Positions 7,952-17,844 of a stretch of 64,000 bases of DNA are shown here, in pieces. The notes below the pieces were generated by a model that saw only the letters and a program-made list of their open reading frames with translations, was not told the DNA's origin and did no database searches. The DNA lies in contig CAVZKG010000007.1 in NCBI GenBank assembly GCA_963775805.1, positions 186,001 to 250,000 on the forward strand. Direction: 5' to 3'. Position numbers and translations under genes: made by a program. How positions within the stretch are numbered: the stretch's first letter is position 1; each line of letters begins with the position of its first letter. This stretch comes from JAFAMB01 sp963775805. Lineage in GTDB: Bacteria > Verrucomicrobiota > Verrucomicrobiia > Chthoniobacterales > JAFAMB01.

Positions 7952-10900
7952 GTGTCGCGCATGAAACCTCAAGACATCAGTAACGATCGGGTGTGCCGGA
8001 GATGTGGCCGGCCGCTGAGGGGGTTCGAACCGTTTGGGGATATCTGTTTGCCATGCTCGTTGGAACCAGGGTTGGAGGTTGAGCAGGGGATTGGGTGTGG
8101 CTTAAGGCGCTTTGAGAATTATGAATTGATTGCTGGCGAAGATGGTAGACCGATCGAATTGGGCAGAGGCGCAATGGGTGTCACATATAAGGCTTTCGAT
8201 CTTGATTTGCATTGTCCGGTAGCCTTGAAAATCATCAGCGAACGATACTTGGGCGACGAGGTGGCAACCGTCCGTTTTTTGCGAGAAGCGCGCGCGGCGG
8301 CGAGCATTCGCGATCCGAATGTAGCGTCAGTGTTACACTTGGGCAGGACCGGAGACAGTTACTTCTATACGATGGAGTTCGTAGAAGGAGAAACTCTCGA
8401 GCGCTTCGTTAAGCGGTCCGTTCGCGTCCGGCTCGACCTTGCTTTGGAAATCGTTTCGCAGATTGCAAAGGGGCTGGAGGCTGTGCATCGGCAGAAGCTT
8501 GTGCACAGAGACATCAAGCCGGGCAATATCATGTTGCGCTTGGAACAGGAAAGAGTTGTAACAGTAAAAATTATTGATCTCGGACTGTCCAAGGCAGTAG
8601 AAGAATTGGATTGTGAGCTACCGGTTTCGATGCCTGCGGCTTTCGCCGGGACACCGGAATTTGCGAGTCCCGAGCAATTTGCAGGAGCCGACGTGGATAT
8701 TCGCTCGGACCTTTACTCCCTTGGCGTTACTCTTTGGCAGATGCTGACCGGGGAATTGCCGTTCACGGGGTCGCTGGTTGAAGTGATACACCAGCACGAG
8801 CATGTGCCCGCGCCACTGGAACGGTTGCAGATTCTGCCGCCGATTGTTACCCGACTCATTGCGAGTCTGCTCGAAAAAGATCCAAAGCGACGTTTCCAGA
8901 CTCCGGGCCAACTTCATGAAAAGCTTCGATGGATCCAGGATTCCCTTGGCGTTGGAAGAAGCATCGCGAGTCAGCGCTCGCACAATAAGCCTATCTCCGG
9001 TGGGCGTTCCGCCAGTCGCGCAAATACGATAAGACCTGGACCGGAAAAACTTTCAATTGGAAGGTTGCCTATAACGGAAGGCGACGTTTTTGGTCGCGAG
9101 GAGGATCTGACATTCCTCGACGACGCATGGGCGAATCCAAAGATTAACATCGTGTCGATCGTTGCATGGGCCGGCGTTGGAAAGTCTACGCTCGTCAATT
9201 GCTGGCTCCGGCAACTGGCGGCTCTGAATTATCATCCTGCAGACCGCGTCTTCGGATGGTCCTTCTATCGGCAGGGTACCCGCGGGATTTCTTCATCGGC
9301 GGATGAGTTCATCGATGCCGCACTCATCTGGTTTGGCGATCCCGATCCCCACATTGGAACGCCTTGGGAGAAGGGCGAACGATTGGCGAGGCTCGTTTCG
9401 GATCGCCGAACTTTATTGGTTCTGGATGGCATGGAACCTTTGCAGAATCCCCCGGGACCGCAGGAGGGGCGAATTCGTGAACCCTCTCTTCAGTCTCTCT
9501 TGCGGCAACTATCCAGCTTTAATCAGGGTCTTTGTGTGATAACGACGCGACTTACCATCGCCGATCTCCAAGAATATGAACACTCATCCGTCCGACGCCG
9601 CGATCTTGAAGAGCTCAATCGCACCGACGGCGCGAAGCTGCTCAAGGCAATGGGTGTCAGGGGGGATGAAGAGGAACTGCGACAAGCTAGCGACGAGTTC
9701 AAAGGTCATTGTCTCGCATTGACGCTGCTGGGCAGCTATTTGACGGACGCTTACTCTGGAGAGATTCGGTTTCGGGCAGAAGTTGCAAAGCGCCTTGTTC
9801 ACGACGTACGACAAGGGGGCCATGCGCGGAAGGTGATGGCATCCTATCAAGAATGGTTTGGGGAATGCGCAGAGATATCGCTCCTACGTCTATTAGGGTT
9901 ATTTGATCGGCCGATAAGCGAAAATACAGTCGAGGTCCTTTTGAAACCACCGACGATCCGGGGATTGACGGAATCGTTCAGCGAATCGAATCGAAGCGAG
10001 CGACGCTCGATTATTGCGAGGCTAAGACGGGCCCGGCTGTTGAGTCCCGAGGATCCGCGCAATCCTGGTCACCTGGATACTCATCCGCTCGTTCGTGAAT
10101 ACTTCGGCGAACAACTGCGAACGGAGCGAACTCAAGCATGGAAGGAGAGCAACAGGCGACTCTATTTTCACTATCAAAAGCTGGCACCGCAGATGCCAAA
10201 TAGTCTTAGAGAAATGGAACCTCTATTTTCAGCTGTAATATTCGGCTGTAATGCTGGCTTGTTTCGTGAGGCGCTCCACAATGTTTACATTCCTCGGATC
10301 CAACAGGGGAGCGCTTTCTTCGCTGTGAATGTCCTTGGAGCAAGAGGGGTTTTACTGCTGGTACTCGCCCATTTTTTCAAAAGAGGACACTGGGGCTGCC
10401 TGCCATCGGATGATATCGAAGGACAAAGCCTTACCCCGGAGGATCAGCTTTTCATTCTGACCCAAGCCGGACTTAATCTGACAGCCGCGCGGGGATTGGG
10501 CGCACCGGAGGCGCGAATTTGTTACGAGCGCGCCGAAGCTTTGTGCCAGGAGGTTCACAATCCCCTGCTTCTGCATGTAGCGCTTGTAGGCCAATGGCGT
10601 TATTCACTCATTACCGATAGACTTGACGCAACGATGCAGCTAGCGGCACGAATCCGCTCGCGGGCAAAAGAACATAAAGAGGCTGTGTTAATGATGGGCG
10701 CCTATCGTGCGCTGGCGGCTACGAGATTCTTTGCGGGTGATTTCATGAAGTCCCGAAGGTATGCGAGGCACGGTCTTCGAATTTGGCATGCGAAAGTATT
10801 GGAATCTCCCGTCGAGGAGCCCATTGCGCCGGTTGTATCCTGTTTGGCTTATCAAGCCTTGTGCGACTGCCAAATGGGAGATGCGGTCTCCTGCCGCGAG

Positions 10901-11479
10901 GGCATTGTCTCAGCAGCTTCGACCGCAAAGAGACTGAAAGACATGCACGCGTTGGGACAGGTATTATGGTTTGCAGGGATTGTCGGCTACTTTGAAAATG
11001 ATCCCGCAAAAGTCGAATCCACGTCGTTGGAGCTGATCGACCTGTCGACGCGGCAGAATTTTCCGTATTGGCTAGCGGTAGGAAATGTTCTGCACGGTTG
11101 GGCTCGAAGCGCTTCGGGTCAATTAAAGGAAGGCCTTTCCTGGATCGAACGCGGGCTGAACGATTATCGAGGAACGGCATCTGTGCTCGATATGCCTTAT
11201 TTACTGGCGTTGAATGCCGACGCCTTGTGCCATATCGGTCGTATCACTGAATCCCTCGAAACCATCGGCGAAGCAGAAGCGTTGGTAGAGCAATATGGAC
11301 AACGCTGGTGCACCGCCGAACTTCAACGTCTCCGAGGCGTTTCCCTCATCGCAGTCCGGGCCGAAGAGTCTCGAATCGAGAATTCCTTTGCCGAGGCGAT
11401 GCGGACTGCGAACCAGCAACGTGCCTCCCTGCAGCTCAATAGGGCGAAGACCAGTTACTCGGTATACCGCCGCCAATAG
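7952..11479 (+). CDS. Zinc ribbon - Ser/Thr protein kinase - STAND NTPase - TPR protein
   Basis: A 1,175-residue signalling protein. Residues 15-35 form a C-x2-C / C-x2-C zinc ribbon. The kinase domain (about 60-330) has the glycine loop GRGAMG (about 70), VALKI lysine, HRDIKPGN catalytic loop (about 184), DLG metal motif (about 208) and GTPEFASPEQ activation end, so it looks active. A STAND NTPase follows with Walker A AWAGVGKST (about 404) and Walker B TLLVLDGMEP. The last 400 residues are TPR-like helices. It is probably co-transcribed with the ECF sigma gene. It ends at YRRQ, while relatives I recall extend about 15 residues further, so slight truncation is possible. Start is GTG 7952 or ATG 7961. 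Confidence 0.85.
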   Translation: MSRMKPQDISNDRVCRRCGRPLRGFEPFGDICLPCSLEPGLEVEQGIGCGLRRFENYELIAGEDGRPIELGRGAMGVTYKAFDLDLHCPVALKIISERYLGDEVATVRFLREARAAASIRDPNVASVLHLGRTGDSYFYTMEFVEGETLERFVKRSVRVRLDLALEIVSQIAKGLEAVHRQKLVHRDIKPGNIMLRLEQERVVTVKIIDLGLSKAVEELDCELPVSMPAAFAGTPEFASPEQFAGADVDIRSDLYSLGVTLWQMLTGELPFTGSLVEVIHQHEHVPAPLERLQILPPIVTRLIASLLEKDPKRRFQTPGQLHEKLRWIQDSLGVGRSIASQRSHNKPISGGRSASRANTIRPGPEKLSIGRLPITEGDVFGREEDLTFLDDAWANPKINIVSIVAWAGVGKSTLVNCWLRQLAALNYHPADRVFGWSFYRQGTRGISSSADEFIDAALIWFGDPDPHIGTPWEKGERLARLVSDRRTLLVLDGMEPLQNPPGPQEGRIREPSLQSLLRQLSSFNQGLCVITTRLTIADLQEYEHSSVRRRDLEELNRTDGAKLLKAMGVRGDEEELRQASDEFKGHCLALTLLGSYLTDAYSGEIRFRAEVAKRLVHDVRQGGHARKVMASYQEWFGECAEISLLRLLGLFDRPISENTVEVLLKPPTIRGLTESFSESNRSERRSIIARLRRARLLSPEDPRNPGHLDTHPLVREYFGEQLRTERTQAWKESNRRLYFHYQKLAPQMPNSLREMEPLFSAVIFGCNAGLFREALHNVYIPRIQQGSAFFAVNVLGARGVLLLVLAHFFKRGHWGCLPSDDIEGQSLTPEDQLFILTQAGLNLTAARGLGAPEARICYERAEALCQEVHNPLLLHVALVGQWRYSLITDRLDATMQLAARIRSRAKEHKEAVLMMGAYRALAATRFFAGDFMKSRRYARHGLRIWHAKVLESPVEEPIAPVVSCLAYQALCDCQMGDAVSCREGIVSAASTAKRLKDMHALGQVLWFAGIVGYFENDPAKVESTSLELIDLSTRQNFPYWLAVGNVLHGWARSASGQLKEGLSWIERGLNDYRGTASVLDMPYLLALNADALCHIGRITESLETIGEAEALVEQYGQRWCTAELQRLRGVSLIAVRAEESRIENSFAEAMRTANQQRASLQLNRAKTSYSVYRRQ

Positions 11480-11656
11480 AAAAAGAGAGACGCGAAAGGA
11501 AAGGCCGAATAACGTCTGTCTTCGGCACCAAAAATTCGCTAAAGCAGAGCTAACACGAACAGACTCTCCGCTTCTTGCGCGCTGTAGCAAGTCTAGCTAC
11601 GACAATGCAGTCGTTAGGTGACGTCTAAATGGCACGAAGATCGTGAGACGCCCTTC

Positions 11657-11836
11657 CAATCGTCCTCGAACTCGTCGTCGTTTTCGTCCTCGATTGTTAG
11701 TGTTAGAGTCCCTGGTATACAGGCCCAGCAAGGTGGACGAAGGAACGCGGCTTCGAAAATGTCTGTCGATGATAGAAGGTATGTTAGCCCCTTGCGTCAA
11801 AACGATCAAGGACGACGACGAGTTCGAGGACGATTG
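11657..11836. repeat. 25-bp perfect inverted repeat spanning 180 bp
   Basis: The left arm 11657-11681 (begins CAATCGTCCTCGAACT) is the exact reverse complement of the right arm 11812-11836 (ends TTCGAGGACGATTG). The enclosed 130 bp encode nothing recognisable. Arms made of GAC/GTC triplets suggest a short mobile repeat or a remnant of one. No transposase is inside. Confidence 0.75.
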
Positions 11837-11862
11837 CGATTATGGATGAGACATTGTCCGAT

Positions 11863-12067
11863 ATGCCCTTTAAGACAATATCGACTTACGATGTTTCAGT
11901 TTACGGGCCAAACGGATTTTTGCGAGCCCTTCGAGGGAAGTTTCGCGGGTATCAACGCGAATTTGGCTGCGCACATCACTTACGATGTTTCGCGAGAAGG
12001 GGTTTGGGTTGAAATTACAAACTACGGCAGGCGTTTGGCCGCTGCCGCCCGATTCTGGATCGGCTGA
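11863..12067 (+). pseudogene. Remnant of a phosphocholine-type phospholipase C (C-terminal domain)
   Basis: From 11863 one frame reads 'TYDVSVYGPNGFLRALRG', the start of the DUF756 domain repeated at the C-terminus of bacterial phospholipases C. The next frame then continues 'ANLAAHITYDVSREGVWVEITNYGRR', the following strands of the same domain, and stops at 12067. The frame switch near 11940 and the absence of the catalytic domain upstream show a decayed fragment. Confidence 0.55.
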
Positions 12068-12139
12068 TTTGCTATGATGGCCGGCCCTGGAAATTTGCTC
12101 GTCTTTAATCGTTGAATCTACTCAGCGTTGGCGAGACCA

Positions 12140-12910
12140 CTAAAGTCCCGGTATGATCGAGCGAAGTATGCGCGCTTGACGTTCGCTTACTTCGATTTGG
12201 GTTCGGGCGGTGTCATCCATGATTAGTAGGAACGCGCTGCGTGGACTGGGCCTGATTTCTTTGACCCGTTGTAAATTAACGAGCGACGCGCGATGAGCGC
12301 GAAAGAAGTTGAACTCACGCAAGCCCTTCTCCAGATCGCTCAATTGATAGTTGACCCACACGTTGTCGTCACCGGTTCGTGCTCGGACGATGCCGTGGTC
12401 CATGTAAAAATAGAGTATCTCTTCCGGGCCCAGCAGGAAGAAACGATCCAGCTTGCGGGCCACGATCTGTCGAAAGTTAGTCGGAACACTCGCTGCAAAT
12501 TGATGGGTTTCGTTAGCAGCTTGGGCGCGACCTTCGGCAAAATGCTGCAATCGCCAGGCGCGCTCGATCATGTCCCGCAGTCGATCCGGCTCGATTGGTT
12601 TAAGTAAATAAGCGATGGCGTTGGCGTCGAATGCAGCCATGGCATGTTCATGGAAACCGGTGACAAAGATGACCAACGGCATTGGCAACTCTGGTGGCAG
12701 CGCTTTCAAGGTTTCAAAACCGTCCAAACCGGGCATCTGCACGTCCAGGAATACCAAATCTGGCCTCAACCGCTCGATCTCAGTGACTGCTTCGAGTCCA
12801 TCTTTGGCTTCGCCAATTACCTCGACGTGTTCCTCGTCCTGCAGCAACCGACGCAGACGTATTCGAGCGTTGGGTTCGTCGTCAATGAGTAACGAGCGCA
12901 GTCTTTTCAT
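12140..12910 (-). CDS. LytTR-family response regulator
   Basis: About 256 residues. The receiver domain has acidic residues D10-D11, phosphoacceptor D56 in LVFLDVQMPG, the switch threonine in FVTGF and lysine in YLLKPIE. The C-terminal LytTR DNA-binding domain shows 'RFFLLGPEEILYFYMDHGIV' and 'FFRAHRASLVNLQRVKEI'. The start is placed at 12910 (MKRLRSLLIDDEP), which overlaps the end of the kinase gene by 29 bp and implies translational coupling. Its targets are unknown; LytTR regulators often control cell-envelope genes. Confidence 0.85.
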   Translation of the reverse strand: MKRLRSLLIDDEPNARIRLRRLLQDEEHVEVIGEAKDGLEAVTEIERLRPDLVFLDVQMPGLDGFETLKALPPELPMPLVIFVTGFHEHAMAAFDANAIAYLLKPIEPDRLRDMIERAWRLQHFAEGRAQAANETHQFAASVPTNFRQIVARKLDRFFLLGPEEILYFYMDHGIVRARTGDDNVWVNYQLSDLEKGLREFNFFRAHRASLVNLQRVKEIRPSPRSAFLLIMDDTARTQIEVSERQARILRSIIPGL

Positions 12911-14870
12911 GCGACGCTTGTATCGGAATAAAAATCTTGGCGAGCGACCCAATGCGGGGCTGGCTCTCGAAAGTAAACCGGGCGCCGCCACGGTAAACGG
13001 TTTGCAGTCTATCTTCCACGTTCCGGAGTCCCAACCCGGTCGAACTGTGCCGGGAATGCTTTTTTTCCAGATTTGCCCCCACACCGTTGTCTTCAACCGA
13101 TAATTCGAGGTGCTCCATTTGTTGCCGAGCACGAATGATCAATTGGTTCTCGCCGACCTTCGATCCGAGTCCGTGCTTGATCGAGTTTTCCACCAATGGC
13201 TGGAGGATCAGCGTTGGCACCGAAAGATGCGCCACCGAATCCTGGACATCAAATTTGACCTGAAGTCGCTCGCCGAATCGAACCTTTTCGATTTCCAAAT
13301 AGGTTTTCAGAAAAGAGATCTCTTCTTTGACCGAGCTGAACGGACGATCGTGGTAAGTCAACACATGCCGAAAGATTTTGGCCAGTCGGATTACCATTTC
13401 CTCAGCGGCTTGGGGCTCAGCCCCGATCAGTGCCGCGACACTATTTAATGAATTGAAGAGAAAATGCGGATTGATCTGAGCTCGCAAGGCACGTAGCTCC
13501 GCTTCCACCAGTTGCTTAACTAGCTGCGCCTCGCGGCGAGCCCTTTCGATGTTCTCTTTTTCCCGGTCGGTCGCTTCCAGGCGGCGCCCAATGGCTAGAC
13601 AGACTTCGCGCAGGAAATCGATCTCCGCATTAAAGAGAGTTTGGCGGCTCGGACCGAGGGAGATCTTCAGGCAGAATGCGGCTGGTTCTTCTCCTTTCTG
13701 GATTGGAAATTTCCATTCGCGGACAGATTCCGCGCCGACTGGACCTGCCGATACAATCATTGGAGTATCGCTTGCGCAAATGACGGCGTCCTCGATCCGC
13801 AATGCGCTTCTTACGAACTCTTCTCCCGTATGGGAAATTCGGACTGGATCAGATTCGGTTGCGATGGTTTCACGGAACGATGTGAGAGCAAGCTGATAGT
13901 CTGCCTGACGGAATATTTGCCGATCAACCAGCCAATCGATCAGCATCGTAATTTTTGCGAAGCAGATAATCGCGAGCCAGACAATTACGGCAAACCCGAC
14001 AATCTCCAAGGCGCGCGAGTGGACATTTTCGCCTAGCCAGGAACCAAAGATACTGCGCGCGAGAATTGAACTCGCCAGGGCGAGCAACGCACCCAACAAG
14101 ATGCGGAGACCCTGCTGCGCAAAGATGTCACTAAAGCGAAAATGAGAAAACTCGAAGAGACCGCCGGCGATTATGAGCAGGACGCTGAATGCCTTTGTAA
14201 AGAGGGTCGCGGAGTGCAGCCATTCCGGGGAATACGTCAAGGTCTCTTCCCATGCGTGGAGATTTGCCAAGGCAATACCGATCAACAGGGCGGCTACAGA
14301 TATCCATGAGAGCCGTCCACGAAGACGCCCAGGCAAGAAGACTAAGGCGCCAAGCCAAAGAAAAAACAGGCCGTTGAACGCATTGATATCAAGCCCTTCC
14401 TGAGGATTCTCTAATGTCCAAACGTCGTCAGCCAGCCACCTGAGCAGTCCGGTGATGCGCGCGAAGCTCAGCAAAAATGCGCTACAAACAGCTGCCACGA
14501 AAACGACTCGGCCCACCTGCCGTCTCCAAGTAGATGGATAAGAGCCCGTCGCCCAGAGTCCAAGAACCGTCACCGGCCAGGCTGCGCCCGCACAGAATGC
14601 AAAGTCGCCGGCTAATATAACAATCAGCGACTGAGGTGATTGGCCAAGGGCGAGCGCGATTTGCACGATAGATGCGCTCAACGTAAACAGGAGAGCGCAT
14701 AGAGCGAAACCGAGACGCGCGGCCCGATGCTCCCCACTCGAGCGCAGGGCTAGTATGAGCAGGAGTGCCGAAAGCGGGATTCCGATGCCGAAATGGAAGA
14801 ACCTTTCGACGACGCTCGGCTCGTCGCCGGGCGTGTTGAGAAGCAAAACCAACAGATGAAAGCCGATCAT
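12882..14870 (-). CDS. LytS-type sensor histidine kinase
   Basis: A 662-residue membrane kinase. The first about 300 residues hold roughly eight hydrophobic segments. A GAF-like linker and coiled coil (REKENIERARREAQLVKQLVEAELRAL) lead to the His_kinase core with NPHFLFNSLNSV (phospho-His near residue 468). The ATPase domain has LILQPLVENSIKHGL (N box), 'VEDNGVG' and 'STGLGLRNVEDRL'. It is the cognate sensor of the overlapping LytTR regulator. The ligand cannot be inferred from the sequence. Confidence 0.85.
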   Translation of the reverse strand: MIGFHLLVLLLNTPGDEPSVVERFFHFGIGIPLSALLLILALRSSGEHRAARLGFALCALLFTLSASIVQIALALGQSPQSLIVILAGDFAFCAGAAWPVTVLGLWATGSYPSTWRRQVGRVVFVAAVCSAFLLSFARITGLLRWLADDVWTLENPQEGLDINAFNGLFFLWLGALVFLPGRLRGRLSWISVAALLIGIALANLHAWEETLTYSPEWLHSATLFTKAFSVLLIIAGGLFEFSHFRFSDIFAQQGLRILLGALLALASSILARSIFGSWLGENVHSRALEIVGFAVIVWLAIICFAKITMLIDWLVDRQIFRQADYQLALTSFRETIATESDPVRISHTGEEFVRSALRIEDAVICASDTPMIVSAGPVGAESVREWKFPIQKGEEPAAFCLKISLGPSRQTLFNAEIDFLREVCLAIGRRLEATDREKENIERARREAQLVKQLVEAELRALRAQINPHFLFNSLNSVAALIGAEPQAAEEMVIRLAKIFRHVLTYHDRPFSSVKEEISFLKTYLEIEKVRFGERLQVKFDVQDSVAHLSVPTLILQPLVENSIKHGLGSKVGENQLIIRARQQMEHLELSVEDNGVGANLEKKHSRHSSTGLGLRNVEDRLQTVYRGGARFTFESQPRIGSLAKIFIPIQASHEKTALVTH

Positions 14871-15425
14871 GGATTCACGCGTTCTCTAGCGGATTGATTC
14901 ATCATTTCAGGACGACTAACCGCACAATCTAGGCAGGCTTATGGTGGTGGCTCAATAGATTGTTTGTCGCACTATCGCGCCTGGCTTGCCACCAGATCCA
15001 ATGGAACTGACGCCACCGGCGCTTGCCCGATAGTAGAAACGGATCGCGCTCACGATGTAATTTTTTGGTTTTCATCAAGGGATTAGGATGGACTCAAATT
15101 AGTTGTAAACAGCAGTGCTTCAATCCTTTGCCAGCAAGCGCGGAAGACTGATTGCCCAGCGCGGCCAAACAGAGTCCGAGCGCGGGCGCCCAGAGAGGGG
15201 TGGTAGGCGTGATGGCAGCGTTTTCAGCGTATCGCGTTCTCGTGGTGGAATCGTGCTGAGGTCTTCCCTGCCAATCGCAGGCGATTCATCCGATACGCCC
15301 GTTCGCTTACACGTCACTTACCTCGACGCGTTCAGTACCCCATTCCAGCCATTCGTTCCGGCTTTTTCCGCGTCCGTCCGGAATCATTAGTTCATGGATG
15401 GTTGACGTCCTTTATTGAGGCCATT
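14871..15425. other. Intergenic region without recognised gene
   Basis: About 550 bp between the divergent kinase gene and the small membrane-protein gene. Open frames here are short and lack family features. Promoters for both directions must lie here, but I see no convincing -35/-10 pair or operator. Confidence 0.4.
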
Positions 15426-15689
15426 ATGGCAAACCAACACCTTCGCGAGGTGGCGCCCGATGGGCAGGTTCTCGTCGATACACTTCCCGGTAATCGAGCA
15501 ACGAATTGGTCAAATTGGTTCCGCATATCCCTGGCGGGCGCTGGAATTGCAACTCTCATCTTACTGGCTACAATCCACTTCCTTGGATTGTATATTTTAA
15601 CGGTCGTCGACGGATTGGGCGCAACTCTTTCGCCGATCGCAGAACCCCTCCGCCGAATTGAAGGCGGTCCTCAACCTGCGGCCGACTAA
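15426..15689 (+). CDS. Small single-pass membrane protein, unknown function
   Basis: An 87-residue protein with a polar N-terminus (MANQHLREVAPDGQVLVDTLPG) and one hydrophobic helix (ISLAGAGIATLILLATIHFLGLYIL, about residues 36-60). I do not recognise it. ATG 15426 is chosen over upstream alternative starts because the charged N-terminus begins there. The next small frame starts 31 bp downstream. Confidence 0.5.
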   Translation: MANQHLREVAPDGQVLVDTLPGNRATNWSNWFRISLAGAGIATLILLATIHFLGLYILTVVDGLGATLSPIAEPLRRIEGGPQPAAD

Positions 15690-15720
15690 TGCGAAACAGA
15701 GTCCAACTATTCTATTATTT

Positions 15721-15939
15721 ATGAATACGACTGATATCCGTCAGTTTTCGTACCTCGAGAAGCTTGTGGCGCTGACACACCTTTACTTGGAACTAAGATT
15801 ACCAGTAGCCGACGCATTTCGAGCAGCCACATCAGATCTCCAGATGGACAGTTTTCCCGATGCGATGAAGTACCAGTCTAGCGCCCGGCCGCTATCGGCG
15901 AGGAGATATGTTCAGTGGTCGGACGCGATCGGTCTCTGA
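15721..15939 (+). CDS. Small hypothetical protein
   Basis: A 72-residue soluble product (MNTTDIRQFSYLEKLVALTHLYLELRLP...). It has an amphipathic helix and no signal or known motif. It is placed between two membrane-protein genes, and no good ribosome-binding site was seen. It may be a real small gene or chance. Confidence 0.3.
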   Translation: MNTTDIRQFSYLEKLVALTHLYLELRLPVADAFRAATSDLQMDSFPDAMKYQSSARPLSARRYVQWSDAIGL

Positions 15940-15976
15940 AATCGCATCGTGGACCAACTGAAGTCTGGCGGCTGGT

Positions 15977-16510
15977 TCATGTCCTCGCGCGACGTGCATC
16001 GAAGAAGAGTGAAACGCATGTAACAATTAGAGTAACGGACAACGCGCAAGAAAGTAGCACGGCCGTTGCTCCGATGAGTGGAGAGCGCAATCCAAGCAGA
16101 TTCGGCATGCCAGCTGCGTTGCCAGTCGTGCAACTGGCGTTGTAAGCCCAAACGCAATATTGCTGGCCGGGAGTTTCCAGGAAAATGTGGGCCGACTGAG
16201 TTAAAAGGAATATTAGGACCACGATCGCAAAACGGGTCCAGACTGCGCGGCGCCAGAAAAAGGCCACTGCGAGGAGGGGATATACGAGCAGACTATAAGT
16301 GAAAGGAGTCACAATATCTCTGAATGGCCAGCCACTATGGTCAAAGCGCAGGATATGATCAATGTGATGCAAGACACCAAGCCCACTGCTCAACACCATT
16401 AGCCACTCGCTGCGGCTCAATGGACCGTTGATAGCTTTGGTCGCAACTTTCATCGCCATACCCACACATAGCCGATATGTGGCTTCTGTCAACATTGCGA
16501 GAATAAACAT
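15977..16510 (-). CDS. Hypothetical integral membrane protein
   Basis: About 177 residues with four or five hydrophobic segments: 'WLMVLSSGLGVLHHIDHIL', 'IVTPFTYSLLVYPLLAVAFFW', 'FAIVVLIFLLTQSAHIFLE' and 'IGATAVLLSCALSVTLIVTCVSLFF'. His-rich 'LHHIDHILRFDH' could bind metal or heme. I recognise no family. The start is taken at ATG 16510 (MFILAMLTEA) rather than the longer frame to 16549. Confidence 0.6.
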   Translation of the reverse strand: MFILAMLTEATYRLCVGMAMKVATKAINGPLSRSEWLMVLSSGLGVLHHIDHILRFDHSGWPFRDIVTPFTYSLLVYPLLAVAFFWRRAVWTRFAIVVLIFLLTQSAHIFLETPGQQYCVWAYNASCTTGNAAGMPNLLGLRSPLIGATAVLLSCALSVTLIVTCVSLFFDARRART

Positions 16511-16664
16511 GGATTGATTCCTAATGCCGGCCGCATACGGGAGGAACAAGACGCTGCCAACGCGTGGCGGATAGCCATATGATGCGCCTTAGTGCCGCAA
16601 TGTTTCGTCAATCAACAGCAATCGACCGTCAGCGCGAACGCCCGGTCCCTTCTAAATACGGAAG

Positions 16665-17753
16665 ATGCTGTCGACCGGCGAAACGGAGTCACTTAAAAAT
16701 CAGTTGGCCAGCGATTGGATGCATCGCGGCATCGAGCTCTTGGAGGGACCAAATTCCGTCTTGACCCTGAAGGAAGCAGTCTGCTGTTTCGACAAGGCGA
16801 TTGCGCTTCGACGAACGTTACCTTTGGCAAATGAACCCTGGTTCCGTTATGCGCTGAGTGCAGGCTTCGTGAATCGAGGTGATGCGCTCGCTCGAATTGG
16901 AGAATGCCGGACCTGGAGTGATGCGGTCCGATCGTATGACGAAGCGCTCGTCCTCCTTCGAAGTTTGCCGCTGGAGCAGAATAGCCTGTATTGCCGGCGG
17001 CTGGCGATCACCTGGATCAATCGTGGAATCATCTTCCATCGACAGGGAACAGCAGGCTGCGAGGCAGAGCGATGTTTTCGTAAGGCACTCGCAGTGATTG
17101 CTCTTCCAGCGTCGATTTCAATCGCGGATTTTCCGGCACTAAATGCAGGTGCCTGGTCGAATTTAGCGCTGGCGCTTGCGGACTCGGGAATCGGAGAACT
17201 CGAGGAACCAAGAGCGGCCGCCCGAACCGCCATTTTGCATGCGCGCGGATTCGAAAAGGTCGACGTCTTTTGTGGCGAGGCAGTTTGCCAGGCTATCCAC
17301 GTTCTTTGCCGTCTTGCCGTGCGAGAGCTATCAAGCCGGCAACAAATTATAGGAGACGTTATGGATGAAGTTACCAAAGCCGCCACCGAGAGCTTGTCCA
17401 TTGCGCGACACTGGATTCAGTACGGACAGTCGAAATTCGATGAATTGTCACGAGATTCATTTCGTTTTGGTTGTCGCCTAATTGCCGAATTTCGGCCACG
17501 GTTTCTCGTCGAATTTGTAATGAAAAGCATGACAGGAGAATCCGCTTTGCCTGGATTAGCTCGGAGTGAACAGGCCCTTCTTTGCGCTCGTGCAGCCGTT
17601 TGGAGCGCATTTAACAACATTTTATCCGATGGATTCGAATTTGTGAATTCAACATCACACGAGGCCACCCACACAACCGTCAAAGAACTGAGAGAGGCAG
17701 ATGAATGGCTGAACGGGGCCATTCTCTGCCTGTGGACCGACCGGCGGAAATAA
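16665..17753 (+). CDS. TPR-like repeat protein upstream of siderophore receptor
   Basis: A 362-residue soluble helical protein with TPR-like units, for example 'AVCCFDKAIALRRTLPLANEPWFRYALSAGFVNRGDALARIGE' and 'AVRSYDEALVLLRSLPLEQNSLYCRRLAITWINRGIIFHRQG'. It lacks a signal peptide. It lies 91 bp before the TonB receptor gene on the same strand, so a role linked to iron uptake is possible but not shown. Confidence 0.65.
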   Translation: MLSTGETESLKNQLASDWMHRGIELLEGPNSVLTLKEAVCCFDKAIALRRTLPLANEPWFRYALSAGFVNRGDALARIGECRTWSDAVRSYDEALVLLRSLPLEQNSLYCRRLAITWINRGIIFHRQGTAGCEAERCFRKALAVIALPASISIADFPALNAGAWSNLALALADSGIGELEEPRAAARTAILHARGFEKVDVFCGEAVCQAIHVLCRLAVRELSSRQQIIGDVMDEVTKAATESLSIARHWIQYGQSKFDELSRDSFRFGCRLIAEFRPRFLVEFVMKSMTGESALPGLARSEQALLCARAAVWSAFNNILSDGFEFVNSTSHEATHTTVKELREADEWLNGAILCLWTDRRK

Positions 17754-17844
17754 CCGGCGTAAACGGGGGCACTACCGCAATCTAACGCTATCGTCCGGCA
17801 ATCGTCCATTAGCGCAGGATGTCCGGACATGGAAGAGACTGAGA

